Source: Brevibacillus brevis NBRC 100599
GTDB lineage: Bacteria; Bacillota; Bacilli; Brevibacillales; Brevibacillaceae
NCBI RefSeq assembly: GCF_000010165.1
Contig: NC_012491.1
Location: 1,544,001-1,608,000, forward strand
DNA: 64,000 nucleotides
Direction: 5' to 3'
The notes under the pieces were generated by a model. The model saw only the letters and a list, made by a program, of their open reading frames with translations. It was not told the origin of the DNA and searched no databases. Below, piece by piece: positions 44,926-53,550 of the stretch. The stretch's first letter is position 1. Every line of letters starts with the position of its first letter. The position numbers and the translations under genes are program-made.

Positions 44926-44970
44926 TTGCAAATTTTAATTGGAATCGCTTATAAAATTACATTAACGTAA
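44926..44970 (+). promoter_or_regulatory. Promoter of the peptidase operon with candidate LysR box
   Basis: TTGCAA at 44926-44931, 17-bp spacer, TTATAA at 44949-44954. TTAC-ATTAAC-GTAA at 44957-44970 is a short dyad of T-N11-A form. Weak evidence for LysR binding. Confidence 0.4.
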
Positions 44971-45019
44971 AATTAGCAGAATAGGTAGAGTTATCAAAAG
45001 AAAATAGCCCAAGGGATGG

Positions 45020-45961
45020 ATGAAAATGGCGAGAATGCCGATTATCGATTTACACTGTGATGCACTTCTGAAAATTTGGGAGAAAAATGGGGCTCTGTCC
45101 TTTGCAGATGCGGACGAGCTGGACGTCAACAGGAAACGGCTACACGATGGCGGGGTGAAGCTACAGTGCTATGCGATCTGGACATCACCTGAATTGTCCA
45201 CGGAGCAACGTTTTCAAAAAGCTTTGGATCAAATTCATTACTTTTATACAGAGGTTCTCGGAAAACATCCAGAAATGAAACAGATCCGTGATTGGAGCGA
45301 TCTCGACCGTTTGCAAGAGGGAGAGATCGGAGCGTTGCTGACGTTGGAAGGGGTAGAGCCAATCGGTAACGATTTGAAGAAGCTGCACATTTTTTATCAG
45401 CTAGGGGTTCGCTCTGTGGGCCTCACCTGGAACTTCGCAAATCTCGCTGCGGATGGTGCGCTGGAACCAAGGAATGCCGGACTGACGACCTTTGGCAAGG
45501 AAATCATTCAGTTCCACAATGAGCATAAAATGTTGACGGACGTCTCGCATCTAGGAGAGGGCAGCTTCTGGGATACGATTGAGCTGGCTACATATCCGAT
45601 CGCGAGTCATTCAAATGCACGAGCGATCTGCGACCATCCACGCAATCTGACGGATGAACAGGCAAAAGCGTTATTTGCCAAAGGCGCGAATGTACATGTC
45701 GTTTACTGCACCCAGTTTATCAATGAAACGACACCAACCACGATAGATGATCTAATTAAGCACATCGAGCATTTTTGTTCACTCGGTGGCGTGCGTCATA
45801 TCGGGCTCGGCTCTGACTTTGACGGCATTACCGCAAAGGTCGTGGGCTTGGAGCATGCGGGGCAGAGCCAAAACCTGATCAACGAGCTGCTCAAGCATTA
45901 TAAGGAAGAAGAAGTGCGCGGGTTTGCCTATGAGAACTTTCTGCGCAATCGTCCCGTGTAA
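45020..45961 (+). CDS. Membrane dipeptidase (M19, renal dipeptidase-like)
   Basis: 313 residues. Zinc ligands of the M19 family are visible: IDLHCDALL at the N-terminus, LEGVEP, DVSHLGEGSFWD, SHSNARAIC and GLGSDFDG. The family hydrolyses dipeptides, including those with a D-residue at the C-terminus. No signal peptide, so cytoplasmic. First of two peptidase genes, divergent from a LysR regulator. Confidence 0.92.
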   Translation: MKMARMPIIDLHCDALLKIWEKNGALSFADADELDVNRKRLHDGGVKLQCYAIWTSPELSTEQRFQKALDQIHYFYTEVLGKHPEMKQIRDWSDLDRLQEGEIGALLTLEGVEPIGNDLKKLHIFYQLGVRSVGLTWNFANLAADGALEPRNAGLTTFGKEIIQFHNEHKMLTDVSHLGEGSFWDTIELATYPIASHSNARAICDHPRNLTDEQAKALFAKGANVHVVYCTQFINETTPTTIDDLIKHIEHFCSLGGVRHIGLGSDFDGITAKVVGLEHAGQSQNLINELLKHYKEEEVRGFAYENFLRNRPV

Positions 45962-45996
45962 GCAATCGGCATAGATGCACGAAAGGAATGGAATGT

Positions 45997-47055
45997 ATGA
46001 CGAAAAAAATGCGGCAGCTTAGTGCGACAATTAGTAGACTGCCGGTTGGTGAGAAAAATGACATTACGGATGTAGCCGGAGTCCGAGTTGGACATGTGAC
46101 GATCCAGCATGAGCTGGACAACGACGACTATGCATGTACAGGAGTGACAGCCATTTTGCCACATGGCGGCAGCTTGTTTCGGGAAAAGGTAACCGCAGCC
46201 AGCTATGTGATCAACGGCTTCGGCAAAACGACGGGACTCGTGCAAGTAAATGAGCTGGGGGTGCTGGAATCGCCGATCATGCTCACCAATACGTTTTCCG
46301 TCCCTGCGGTTACACAAGGGACTCTGCAATACATGCTGGATACGAATGAAGAGATCGGGGACACGACCGGGACGATCAACATTGTCGTGGGCGAATGCAA
46401 CGATGGTCATCTCAATTCCATTCGCCGCTGTGTCGTGCGCCCGGAAGATGCTAGAGAAGCGATTCAGAACGCAACGGACCAAGCCGTAGAAGAAGGAGCT
46501 GTCGGGGCAGGGACGGGGATGATTGCCTTTGGCTATAAAGGTGGTATCGGCTCGTCTTCTCGTATCGTAGTGGCTGAGGGGCATACCTATACATTGGGGA
46601 GTTTGGTACTCAGCAACTTTGGCAACAAAAATGATTTCTTGGGAGCAAATCTGTTCACAAGCTGCAAAAGCTATGAAAACGCAGTAGAGAAGTCCGAGGA
46701 TGGCTCCATTATCATCGTACTGGCGACAGATGCGCCGCTCAGCGATCGACAACTGCTTCGGGTAGCAAAGCGCGCAGGAATTGGCTTGGGACGAACGGGC
46801 AGCCATTTTGGGCATGGAAGCGGCGACATCGTCATCGCTTTTTCCACAGCACAAAAAATCCCCCATCAGACAACAACCATTACGGAAACGCGCGTGCAGC
46901 TACGCGAGGATCATCCGATCATGAACGAACTGTTTGCTGCTGCGGCAGAAGCGACAGAAGAAGCCATCTACCATTCCCTTGCACAAGCAGTCACGACCAC
47001 GGGAAGAAAAGGACGCATCGTTCATGCGTATCCAAGTCAGGGCTTAGGACAGTAG
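45997..47055 (+). CDS. DmpA-type aminopeptidase (P1/S58 family)
   Basis: 352 residues. The N-terminal nucleophile hydrolase pattern is intact: NDITDVAGVRVGH at the start and GAVGAGTGMIAFGYKGGIGSSSR, where autocleavage before the nucleophilic Ser (GIGSSSR) creates two chains. DmpA releases N-terminal L- or D-amino acids; relatives (BapA) act on beta-peptides. ATG 45997 is preferred to 45988 for ribosome-site spacing. Cotranscribed with the dipeptidase 36 bp upstream, suggesting catabolism of unusual small peptides. Confidence 0.88.
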   Translation: MTKKMRQLSATISRLPVGEKNDITDVAGVRVGHVTIQHELDNDDYACTGVTAILPHGGSLFREKVTAASYVINGFGKTTGLVQVNELGVLESPIMLTNTFSVPAVTQGTLQYMLDTNEEIGDTTGTINIVVGECNDGHLNSIRRCVVRPEDAREAIQNATDQAVEEGAVGAGTGMIAFGYKGGIGSSSRIVVAEGHTYTLGSLVLSNFGNKNDFLGANLFTSCKSYENAVEKSEDGSIIIVLATDAPLSDRQLLRVAKRAGIGLGRTGSHFGHGSGDIVIAFSTAQKIPHQTTTITETRVQLREDHPIMNELFAAAAEATEEAIYHSLAQAVTTTGRKGRIVHAYPSQGLGQ

Positions 47056-47127
47056 GAACATAACCCTACAACTGGTGACATACCTTGAGTGTAAAGAGGT
47101 GCATGGTGTGATACAGGAGGTAGGGTT

Positions 47128-47937
47128 ATGTACATTGAAGTCGAAAAGGGTGTCACGGTTTTCGTTGAAGACCTCAATCCTGGCCCGAATAGCAAAACGA
47201 TTTTTTTCGTTCACGGCTGGCCGCTAAACCATAACATGTTTTCCTACCAATTCAACGTACTTCCCCAGCACGGTTTCCGCTGTGTTGCCATGGACATACG
47301 CGGCAACGGCCAATCGGACAAACCATGGAGCGGGTATACGTATGATCGCTTGGCAGATGACATCTTTGTCGTTTTGGAAGCATTACAGATTAGGGATGCT
47401 GTCTTGCTAGGCTTCTCGGTGGGCGGAGCCATTTCGATTCGGTATATGTCTCGTTATGAGGGGCGGCATATTTCCAAGCTAGCGTTAGTGGATGCGGTTT
47501 CTCCTTCCTTTGTGAAAATGCCGGGTTCTCCATACGGCGTCTCGAAGGAGCAAGCGGACGGGCTGATCAGTCAGATGTACGCCAATTTGCCTGAGTTATT
47601 AAACACAGTTTCCTTGCAGTTTTTCAATCGAAATTTAGGGACTGCTATGCTCCAGTGGTTTGTCAAAATGGGGCTGGATTCCGCTTCCTATGCGCTCATC
47701 AAAATCATGCAAGCAGCAGTGAAAGAGAATGTAATTAATGACTTGGGTCAAATCCGCGTGCCGACCGGAATTTTTCATGGGATTCACGATCAATTGATTC
47801 CATTCAAAAGCGCCGAGCTCACCCAGCAGCAAATCAAAGGGTCGAAGCTGTTTTCGTTTGATAACAGTGGACACGGCTTGCCGATATGTCAGGCGGATGA
47901 CTTTAATAAGAAGCTGATGGCGTTTGTTCAATCATAA
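47128..47937 (+). CDS. Alpha/beta hydrolase
   Basis: 269 residues with oxyanion motif HGWPLNHN, nucleophile elbow GFSVGG, acid in GIHDQLIP and catalytic His in NSGHGLPI. Resembles haloperoxidase/esterase-type hydrolases. Substrate unknown. AGGAGG precedes the ATG; 72 bp after the DmpA gene, so its place in that operon is uncertain. Confidence 0.9.
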   Translation: MYIEVEKGVTVFVEDLNPGPNSKTIFFVHGWPLNHNMFSYQFNVLPQHGFRCVAMDIRGNGQSDKPWSGYTYDRLADDIFVVLEALQIRDAVLLGFSVGGAISIRYMSRYEGRHISKLALVDAVSPSFVKMPGSPYGVSKEQADGLISQMYANLPELLNTVSLQFFNRNLGTAMLQWFVKMGLDSASYALIKIMQAAVKENVINDLGQIRVPTGIFHGIHDQLIPFKSAELTQQQIKGSKLFSFDNSGHGLPICQADDFNKKLMAFVQS

Positions 47938-47952
47938 TTCGTAAGGGAACTG

Positions 47953-47993
47953 ACAGCCGATTCTCTGCCTTACGTGCAGGATATCGGCTGTTT
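47953..47993 (+). terminator. Hairpin terminator after the alpha/beta hydrolase
   Basis: ACAGCCGAT and ATCGGCTGT (9 bp) with inner CTGC/GCAG, then TTCTACT; the T-run is poor. Confidence 0.6.
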
Positions 47994-48051
47994 CTACTGG
48001 AATTTACCAAAATATCATTTTCAATAGCACTGGAAAAAACAACGAGTAAGG

Positions 48052-48549
48052 ATGGGAAAATTGAAGAAAAGATTGTGGGTTTCTATACTACTTCTAGCAA
48101 TCGTTGTGGGAGGTTTTTATTCCCTTGTAAAAGGTAATCCGCCATTGGATATTGGCACCCGTGCTTCAAGCGAAGATCATAAATCTGTTGTTGTGGGCAT
48201 GGGTAATAAGGGCTTTGGTGAAGTGAAAATCATAGATGTTTCAGTGAATAACGATGAAACACCATCAAAAACAAAAGTACAGGTTAGTAATGCTTTACAA
48301 GGGTTCATCATAACGGATGATTTTGATAATCCGGGCTCCAAGCCGTATGGATTTCAGAATCTAGAGGACGTAGCGATAAAAGCTGGCACATCTCCTTCTG
48401 CTTATTTTAAAAAAATGGATGAGGGTACTGCTACGAAAAACGATGAAATTTATGGACTAAGTGTCGTTCATCATGAAGCAATAGACAGAGTGCATGTAAA
48501 GTACAGCTATCTTGGGATGACATTTGATGAAATCGGGATTTTACAGTAA
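48052..48549 (+). CDS. Hypothetical membrane-anchored protein
   Basis: 165 residues: a short basic start and one hydrophobic segment (about 7-25) that is an anchor or uncleaved signal, then an extracytoplasmic region with KSVVVGMGNKGFGEVKI. Base composition is visibly more AT-rich than the neighbours. TTG 48061 after AAGGATGGG is a possible alternative start. No family recognised. Confidence 0.6.
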   Translation: MGKLKKRLWVSILLLAIVVGGFYSLVKGNPPLDIGTRASSEDHKSVVVGMGNKGFGEVKIIDVSVNNDETPSKTKVQVSNALQGFIITDDFDNPGSKPYGFQNLEDVAIKAGTSPSAYFKKMDEGTATKNDEIYGLSVVHHEAIDRVHVKYSYLGMTFDEIGILQ

Positions 48550-48716
48550 AAGAAGCATTTGGCTTTACGTCCCCTAGAGTCAAGCATTGGGTATTATGCG
48601 CGCATGACTCATGTATCGATGTGTTGGCCCATTCCTTTGAATGGGAAGAGGTCGAATGACTTTTGGAACACTCTTTTTGCTAGCTAGAATCTTTCAACCA
48701 AAGGCAGGGGAATGGA

Positions 48717-50042
48717 ATGGACCACGCAAGCGTTTCAGCTCTGGAAGCATTTGTGCAACAGTTCATGCAGAAGGAAAAGGTGCCGGGGCTCTCCATTGGC
48801 ATCTCTCGGGATGGTGAGACCATCTATCAAAAAGGCTTTGGTGTTACCGATCTGGGGACGAATCAGCCAGTAACACCCGAGACCATTTTCGGCATTGCTT
48901 CGGTTACCAAATCGTTTACGGCTGCCGCTATCATGCAGCTCGTGGCAGAAGGCAAGCTGTCTGTTGACGAACCGATTCGCAACTATTTGCCTGATCTACA
49001 AGCAAAGGGAGACATACATACGGACAAAATCACGATCCATCATTTGCTCTCTCATACTTCAGGTGTTCCACCGCTGCTACGCCGTGAAGAACTGACGAGA
49101 CTGCCTGAGCATATTGCCTATTTGAACGAAGTCCAATTTGAACCCCTTGGTATGCCGGGTGAGTATATCAGTTACAGTAACGACATGTTTCTCCTGCTGG
49201 GAGCTATTATCGAACGTGTCACTGGGCAGCGCTACCGTACCTATGTAACAGAACGCCTGCTAGCGCCGCTCGAAATGAATCGCTCGACCTATAACCTGGA
49301 AGAAGTGGCTGGCTTTGCCGATGTCTCCGTCCCTTATGTCAAAGGGGAGGAGCAGCAACTGAAAAAGGTGTCGTGGCCCATGCTTGGCAACTATGAAGTG
49401 GGGGGAGGCATCCGCTCCTGCGTCGTTGATTTGCTGAAATACGGCCAGCTCTATGTCAATGCCGGGCGCTATCAAGAGAAGCAGGTAGTAGATGGGGCCT
49501 CTCTTAGAGCCATGTGGCAGCCAGTTCATCGACTGACAAAAGACACCTGGTATGGCTACGCGCTCAAAACAACGCCTGGTTATGCAGGAATAACGCTAGT
49601 TGAGCATGGTGGCGGTCAGCCCGGGGTGTCGTCGAACTTCGGATTCGTTCCGGAAAAAGGGCTAGTCGTCACCGTTCTTTCCAATCTGGAAAATGTGCCG
49701 ATTCGGGGCGTCTGGCTGGCTGCTGTGAATGCTGCCCTTGGTTTACCGCTTACACACAAAGAAGACGAAGCCCCGCTCTATACGCCAACGAGAGAAGAGC
49801 TAGAGAAGCTCGTCGGGACGTACACGTCAGGAGAAGGCGGAAGATTGCGGCTCTTCCTTCGAGAGGATGCTCCTGTAGCAGAAGTAGCTGGCATGGAGTA
49901 CGCGTTACGGGCCAGTAGCCACGATACGCTGATCGATGTACAAAACGGTCAACCGCTCCGTTTCTTTTTCAAAAAACAGCAGCAAGCATGGGCGGTCCTC
50001 ATGGGGCTGAGGATGCTCTGTAGGAGCGAAGACAAGTTCTAG
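48717..50042 (+). CDS. Serine hydrolase (beta-lactamase class C / PBP4* family)
   Basis: 441 residues. Active-site motifs are S62-V-T-K65 (SxxK), Y153-S-N155 (YxN) and HGGGQPG (KTG-like third motif). A C-terminal beta-rich domain (about 360-441) follows. No signal peptide, hence probably a cytoplasmic esterase or D-aminopeptidase-like enzyme and not a secreted beta-lactamase. Start after AGGGGAATGG. The 48550-48716 gap before it holds no recognisable feature. Confidence 0.9.
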   Translation: MDHASVSALEAFVQQFMQKEKVPGLSIGISRDGETIYQKGFGVTDLGTNQPVTPETIFGIASVTKSFTAAAIMQLVAEGKLSVDEPIRNYLPDLQAKGDIHTDKITIHHLLSHTSGVPPLLRREELTRLPEHIAYLNEVQFEPLGMPGEYISYSNDMFLLLGAIIERVTGQRYRTYVTERLLAPLEMNRSTYNLEEVAGFADVSVPYVKGEEQQLKKVSWPMLGNYEVGGGIRSCVVDLLKYGQLYVNAGRYQEKQVVDGASLRAMWQPVHRLTKDTWYGYALKTTPGYAGITLVEHGGGQPGVSSNFGFVPEKGLVVTVLSNLENVPIRGVWLAAVNAALGLPLTHKEDEAPLYTPTREELEKLVGTYTSGEGGRLRLFLREDAPVAEVAGMEYALRASSHDTLIDVQNGQPLRFFFKKQQQAWAVLMGLRMLCRSEDKF

Positions 50043-50059
50043 ACGGACTCCATAAATGA

Positions 50060-50109
50060 AACAGCGGCGACCGAAGACATGATCATGAAGTCTTGGGCTC
50101 GCCGCTGTT
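50060..50109. terminator. Hairpin between convergent serine hydrolase and doxX
   Basis: AACAGCGGCGA and TCGCCGCTGTT (11 bp) with an inner AAGAC/GTCTT stem. No long T-run; on the minus strand TTTCATTT follows. Confidence 0.6.
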
Positions 50110-50133
50110 ATGATTGTATGGGTATTCCTCTGT

Positions 50134-50475
50134 CTAGGCTAAATAATGATACGTCGAGATGAAAAAGGAGAGAATGCAAAGAACGAGTGCCGGTATTGCT
50201 TTTGGAAAAGGATCTCTAGCAATCACAAGCAGGATGAAGGCAGCAACCAACATAGTCACGCCTAAAAGCAATCCAGATAATAATGCCGCGATCGAAAACC
50301 ATATTCCAATAATCAAGCCAATGGAACTGATGATCTCGATAAAGCCAGTTAAGAAGTTAAAAATGGGTGGGAGTCCAAAGCGGTCAAATTCATTCGCCAT
50401 TTTACCGGAAATAATTTTTGTACCTGTAAACATAAAGAAAATCGCTACCACGACTTGCAAAACGATTAGGAACAT
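50134..50475 (-). CDS. DoxX-family membrane protein
   Basis: 113 residues with four helices and the family pattern FTGTKIISGKMANEFDRFGLPPIFNFLTGFIEI. DoxX proteins act in thiol or quinone redox stress or as quinone-linked subunits. The ATG at 50475 has GTGAGG upstream. Its start region is part of a 67-bp tandem duplication, and a MarR-type palindrome lies farther upstream, so it is probably under the neighbouring MarR repressor. Confidence 0.85.
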   Translation of the reverse strand: MFLIVLQVVVAIFFMFTGTKIISGKMANEFDRFGLPPIFNFLTGFIEIISSIGLIIGIWFSIAALLSGLLLGVTMLVAAFILLVIARDPFPKAIPALVLCILSFFISTYHYLA

Positions 50476-50592
50476 GATGACTTCCTCACTTTCGTTATTC
50501 ATTATCAAACTAAATGTATGCTATAAAAACGATTAGGAACATGATGACTTCCTCACTTTCGTTATTCATTATCAAACTAAATGTATGCTATA
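50459..50592. repeat. 67-bp perfect tandem duplication at the doxX start
   Basis: 50459-50525 and 50526-50592 are identical. Each copy holds a ribosome site, ATG and first codons of doxX plus half of the upstream palindrome. The upstream copy opens a decoy frame of ten codons (MFLIVFIAYI, 50542-50510) ending before the real start at 50475. Confidence 0.95.
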
Positions 50593-50596
50593 GCAT
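50585..50596. promoter_or_regulatory. MarR-type operator upstream of doxX
   Basis: ATGCTATAGCAT, the same 12-bp core as the palindrome in front of the marR-like gene, at the edge of the tandem duplication. Confidence 0.65.
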
Positions 50597-50627
50597 GTAT
50601 TTGGTAGAGAAAGTATCTGACCTCTAG

Positions 50628-51053
50628 TTATTCATCTTTTACGACTTGATAGAGTTTGTCGAGTAAAGCATGCAATTCCGCAATCTCTACATCGGTAAGG
50701 TTTTGCGTTACATGGTTATGCGCATCGGTAACGACGGGTAGAAGCTTTGATTTTAGCTCCATCCCTTTGTCACTCAGTAACAAATTATGTGAGCGTCGAT
50801 CCGCGTCATTTAATGTACGAATGACGATTCCCTTTTTTTCAAGCGAGTAAATCATTCTGACGACGGTGGTTTGATCGCGGTCAATCGCATCCGAAAGATC
50901 CTTTTGTGTGATCGCTCTTTCTCCATCCATGATGCTAAGAATGCCCCATTGCTCTGGCGTGATCTCCAATTGCTTTAACCTTTTCTTAAAATAGTTCGTC
51001 ATTTTCATATCTGTACGGTGAAGAAGAAATCCGGTCAGATTGAATAATTCCAT
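50628..51053 (-). CDS. MarR-family transcriptional regulator
   Basis: 141 residues. Winged helix with ITQKDLSDAIDRDQTTVVRMIYSLEKKGIVIR and the wing NDADRRSHNLLLSDKG. Single-Cys redox sensing is excluded because the protein has no cysteine, so a ligand-binding MarR is more likely. It is upstream of doxX on the same strand, and both have the ATGCTATAGCAT palindrome in their control regions. Confidence 0.92.
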   Translation of the reverse strand: MELFNLTGFLLHRTDMKMTNYFKKRLKQLEITPEQWGILSIMDGERAITQKDLSDAIDRDQTTVVRMIYSLEKKGIVIRTLNDADRRSHNLLLSDKGMELKSKLLPVVTDAHNHVTQNLTDVEIAELHALLDKLYQVVKDE

Positions 51054-51073
51054 AGAGAATCCAAACCCCTTTA

Positions 51074-51095
51074 TTTATATGCTATAGCATATAAA
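51074..51095. promoter_or_regulatory. 22-bp perfect palindrome, MarR autoregulatory operator
   Basis: TTTATATGCTATAGCATATAAA, 20 bp upstream of the marR-like start codon. Perfect over 22 bp and shares its core with the doxX site. Confidence 0.75.
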
Positions 51096-51216
51096 ATGCT
51101 AACGTATTTTTTCCCGTTAGTCAAATAAAGAGTGTCGGGAAAGCCTCACTGAAAAAAGAGTAAAGAAAACGAAAAAACTGGTAAAGATATTAAAACTTAT
51201 AATTCAGAATATTTAA

Positions 51217-51222
51217 TATAAT
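51217..51222 (+). promoter_or_regulatory. -10 element of the sugar ABC operon
   Basis: TATAAT 40 bp before the start codon in an AT-rich stretch; no convincing -35 at the right distance. Confidence 0.4.
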
Positions 51223-51261
51223 ACGAACTGTCCAATAAAAAGAACATGAGGGGGTTCGTGT

Positions 51262-52581
51262 ATGGGATTTCGTTCCTGGATTTCTGTGGCGCTCCAATTA
51301 ACGATGGCGACAGCATTGCTTGTAGGCTGTAGTCAACCGGCGGCCACTCCTGACTCAGCATCGCCGTCAGGTGCGAATGGCGTCACGCTAAAAATGGTCG
51401 AGAGCATTACTAGCCCGCAACGAACTGCGCTGTTAAAAGACATGCTAGCCCAGTTTGAAGCGAAGAATCCGGGGATCAAAGTCGATCTTATTTCACCTCC
51501 ATTCGAAGGAGCGGATCAGAAGATCACACAGATGCTGATGGCAAAAGAAGAGCTGGACGTACTAGAAGTTCGTGAATTCAATGCCAAGCAGTTTTCGATG
51601 AACGGCTTTATTGAAAATTTGAAGCCCTACACAGACAAATGGAAAAATTACGATCAGCTGACGGACGTCGCCAAACGGCGTGCCACCTGGGTGGACAAGA
51701 CTCCTTATTACATTCCGAATGGACTGTACCAGCGCGTCTTGTATTATCGGACGGATTGGTTTAAGGAAGCAGGGATCGAGGTGCCGAAGACGTGGGATGA
51801 GCTCTTGGTCGCAGCCAAAAAGCTGACGGACCCTTCCAAAAACCGCTACGGGTACAGCTTCCGGGGAGGAGCGACCGGGTGGGATTACGCGCTGATCACG
51901 ATGTGGGCCTACAACGGGACGGAGGTCGACCCTGACTCTGCCTTTTTCATGAAGGATGGACGCACGCTCTTCTCCACGCCGCAATCATTGGAAGCGATGC
52001 AGTATTACAAACAGCTTTACAAGGAAGGCTCTCCAAAAGATTCCGTGAGCTGGGGCTTTCAGGAGATGGTACAGGGCTTTGTAGCGGGTTCGACTGCCAT
52101 GCTGATTCAAGACCCTGACGTTATTGATGGAGCCAAGGAAAAGATGCAGGAAGGGACGTGGGCGACCGCTCCGATTCCGCTTGGTCCTTCGGGTGTTGCT
52201 CAACAAGTAGTCGGTGGACCGGGATGGGGGATGACTGCGTACTCGAAGCACAAGGAAGAGGCGTGGAAGCTGATTGCATTCCTCTCTGATCCTGAACAGA
52301 GCACTCATTTTGCGAAAAAGACTTCCACGATCCCTGTCGTGAAAAGCGCGGCCGAAGATGAATTTTACAAGACAGGTTACTTCCAGCCGTTTATTGAGAT
52401 GAGCCAGCAGCCGACGAAGTTCCTCGATGTTTCACGTCCTGTGGACTACAAAGGCTGGGGAGCCTGGCAAAGCACGGCGGATAAAGATATTCAGAGCTTT
52501 TTGCTCGATCAGCTCACCGCAGAGGACCTGTTGAAAAAATGGGATCAATACTGGACAAAAGAAAAAGCCGAGCGAAAGTAG
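51262..52581 (+). CDS. ABC transporter substrate-binding lipoprotein (sugar type)
   Basis: 439 residues, family-1 extracellular solute-binding protein. Lipobox LLVGC with lipid-anchored C23 after a signal peptide. Mature part has LKDMLAQFEAKNPGIKVDL and YYIPNGLYQRVLYYRTDWFKEAGIEVPKTWDEL, usual for oligosaccharide or polyol binding proteins. It delivers the ligand to the two permeases encoded next. Ligand unknown. Confidence 0.92.
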   Translation: MGFRSWISVALQLTMATALLVGCSQPAATPDSASPSGANGVTLKMVESITSPQRTALLKDMLAQFEAKNPGIKVDLISPPFEGADQKITQMLMAKEELDVLEVREFNAKQFSMNGFIENLKPYTDKWKNYDQLTDVAKRRATWVDKTPYYIPNGLYQRVLYYRTDWFKEAGIEVPKTWDELLVAAKKLTDPSKNRYGYSFRGGATGWDYALITMWAYNGTEVDPDSAFFMKDGRTLFSTPQSLEAMQYYKQLYKEGSPKDSVSWGFQEMVQGFVAGSTAMLIQDPDVIDGAKEKMQEGTWATAPIPLGPSGVAQQVVGGPGWGMTAYSKHKEEAWKLIAFLSDPEQSTHFAKKTSTIPVVKSAAEDEFYKTGYFQPFIEMSQQPTKFLDVSRPVDYKGWGAWQSTADKDIQSFLLDQLTAEDLLKKWDQYWTKEKAERK

Positions 52582-52599
52582 ACGTGGGGGGATGGTAGC

Positions 52600-53550
52600 T
52601 TGGACACACAAAAACCCATCGTCATGATGACGAAGCAGGTTGTGCCGGAAGGGAAGAAATCGTTCCGGATTTCCAAAGAAGGTCGTTTTATATTTTTGTG
52701 CCTGTTACCCGCCATTTTGTTTGTTTCGGTCTTTACGTATTATCCACTCGTGCGTGGAATCATCATGTCTTTTCAGAACTACACGCTTTTTGATTTGATG
52801 AATATTCAGTTCATCGGGCTGGACAATTTTGTGAATGTACTGACAAGCCCGGACTTCCCGCGTGTTGCCATGAACAGCTTTTACTGGGTGTTTTTCTCCC
52901 TTGTCTTTCAATTGCTGTTTGGCTTCATGCTGGCCCTTATGATGCAAAAAAAATTTCGCGGGAGAGGGATTTATCAGGCATTTCTCTTTTTTCCGTGGGC
53001 GATGTCCGGCTTTCTGATTGGGCTGATTTGGCGGTGGATGTTCAATGCCCAGTTTGGCGTTATTAACGATTTGCTCTTGAAAACGGGACTGATCGATGCG
53101 CCGATCTCCTTTTTGGCGGATGGAACTTGGGCGATGGCTGCCGTCATTATCGCGAATATTTGGTATGGCGTCGCGTTTTTTGCCATCATGATTCTGGCTG
53201 CCCTGCAATCGATTCCAGAGGAGCTGTACGAAGCGGCGGCGATGGATGGAGCGGGGCGGATTCAGCAGTTTTGGCGGGTGACACTGCCGTATATCATGCC
53301 TACGATTCTGGTGACGATCCTATTGCGGGTCATCTGGATTCTTAACTTTCCGGACATTATTTACGCGATGACAAATGGAGCTCCTGCAGGCTCCACGCAT
53401 ATATTCGCTACCTACATGATCGATAAAGTGATCTTTGGACAAGACTACGGGCAAGCCTCGGCTGTAGGTGTCATCATCGTGGTGATTTTGATGTTATTCA
53501 CGATCTTCTACGTGAAAGCGACCAAAGTAGAGAAGGGAGGGGACTTCTGA
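52600..53550 (+). CDS. ABC sugar transporter permease (MalF/UgpA type)
   Basis: 316 residues, TTG start at 52600 after GGGGGATGG. Six helices; the EAA coupling loop is EELYEAAAMDGAGRIQQFWRV. Partner of the next permease. An in-frame ATG at 52624 is possible but has no ribosome site. Confidence 0.92.
   Translation: MDTQKPIVMMTKQVVPEGKKSFRISKEGRFIFLCLLPAILFVSVFTYYPLVRGIIMSFQNYTLFDLMNIQFIGLDNFVNVLTSPDFPRVAMNSFYWVFFSLVFQLLFGFMLALMMQKKFRGRGIYQAFLFFPWAMSGFLIGLIWRWMFNAQFGVINDLLLKTGLIDAPISFLADGTWAMAAVIIANIWYGVAFFAIMILAALQSIPEELYEAAAMDGAGRIQQFWRVTLPYIMPTILVTILLRVIWILNFPDIIYAMTNGAPAGSTHIFATYMIDKVIFGQDYGQASAVGVIIVVILMLFTIFYVKATKVEKGGDF

Noticed and set aside
48717..50042. Secreted class C beta-lactamase conferring resistance
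   Set aside because: The active-site motifs fit the family, but there is no signal peptide, so a cytoplasmic esterase/peptidase-like role is more likely.
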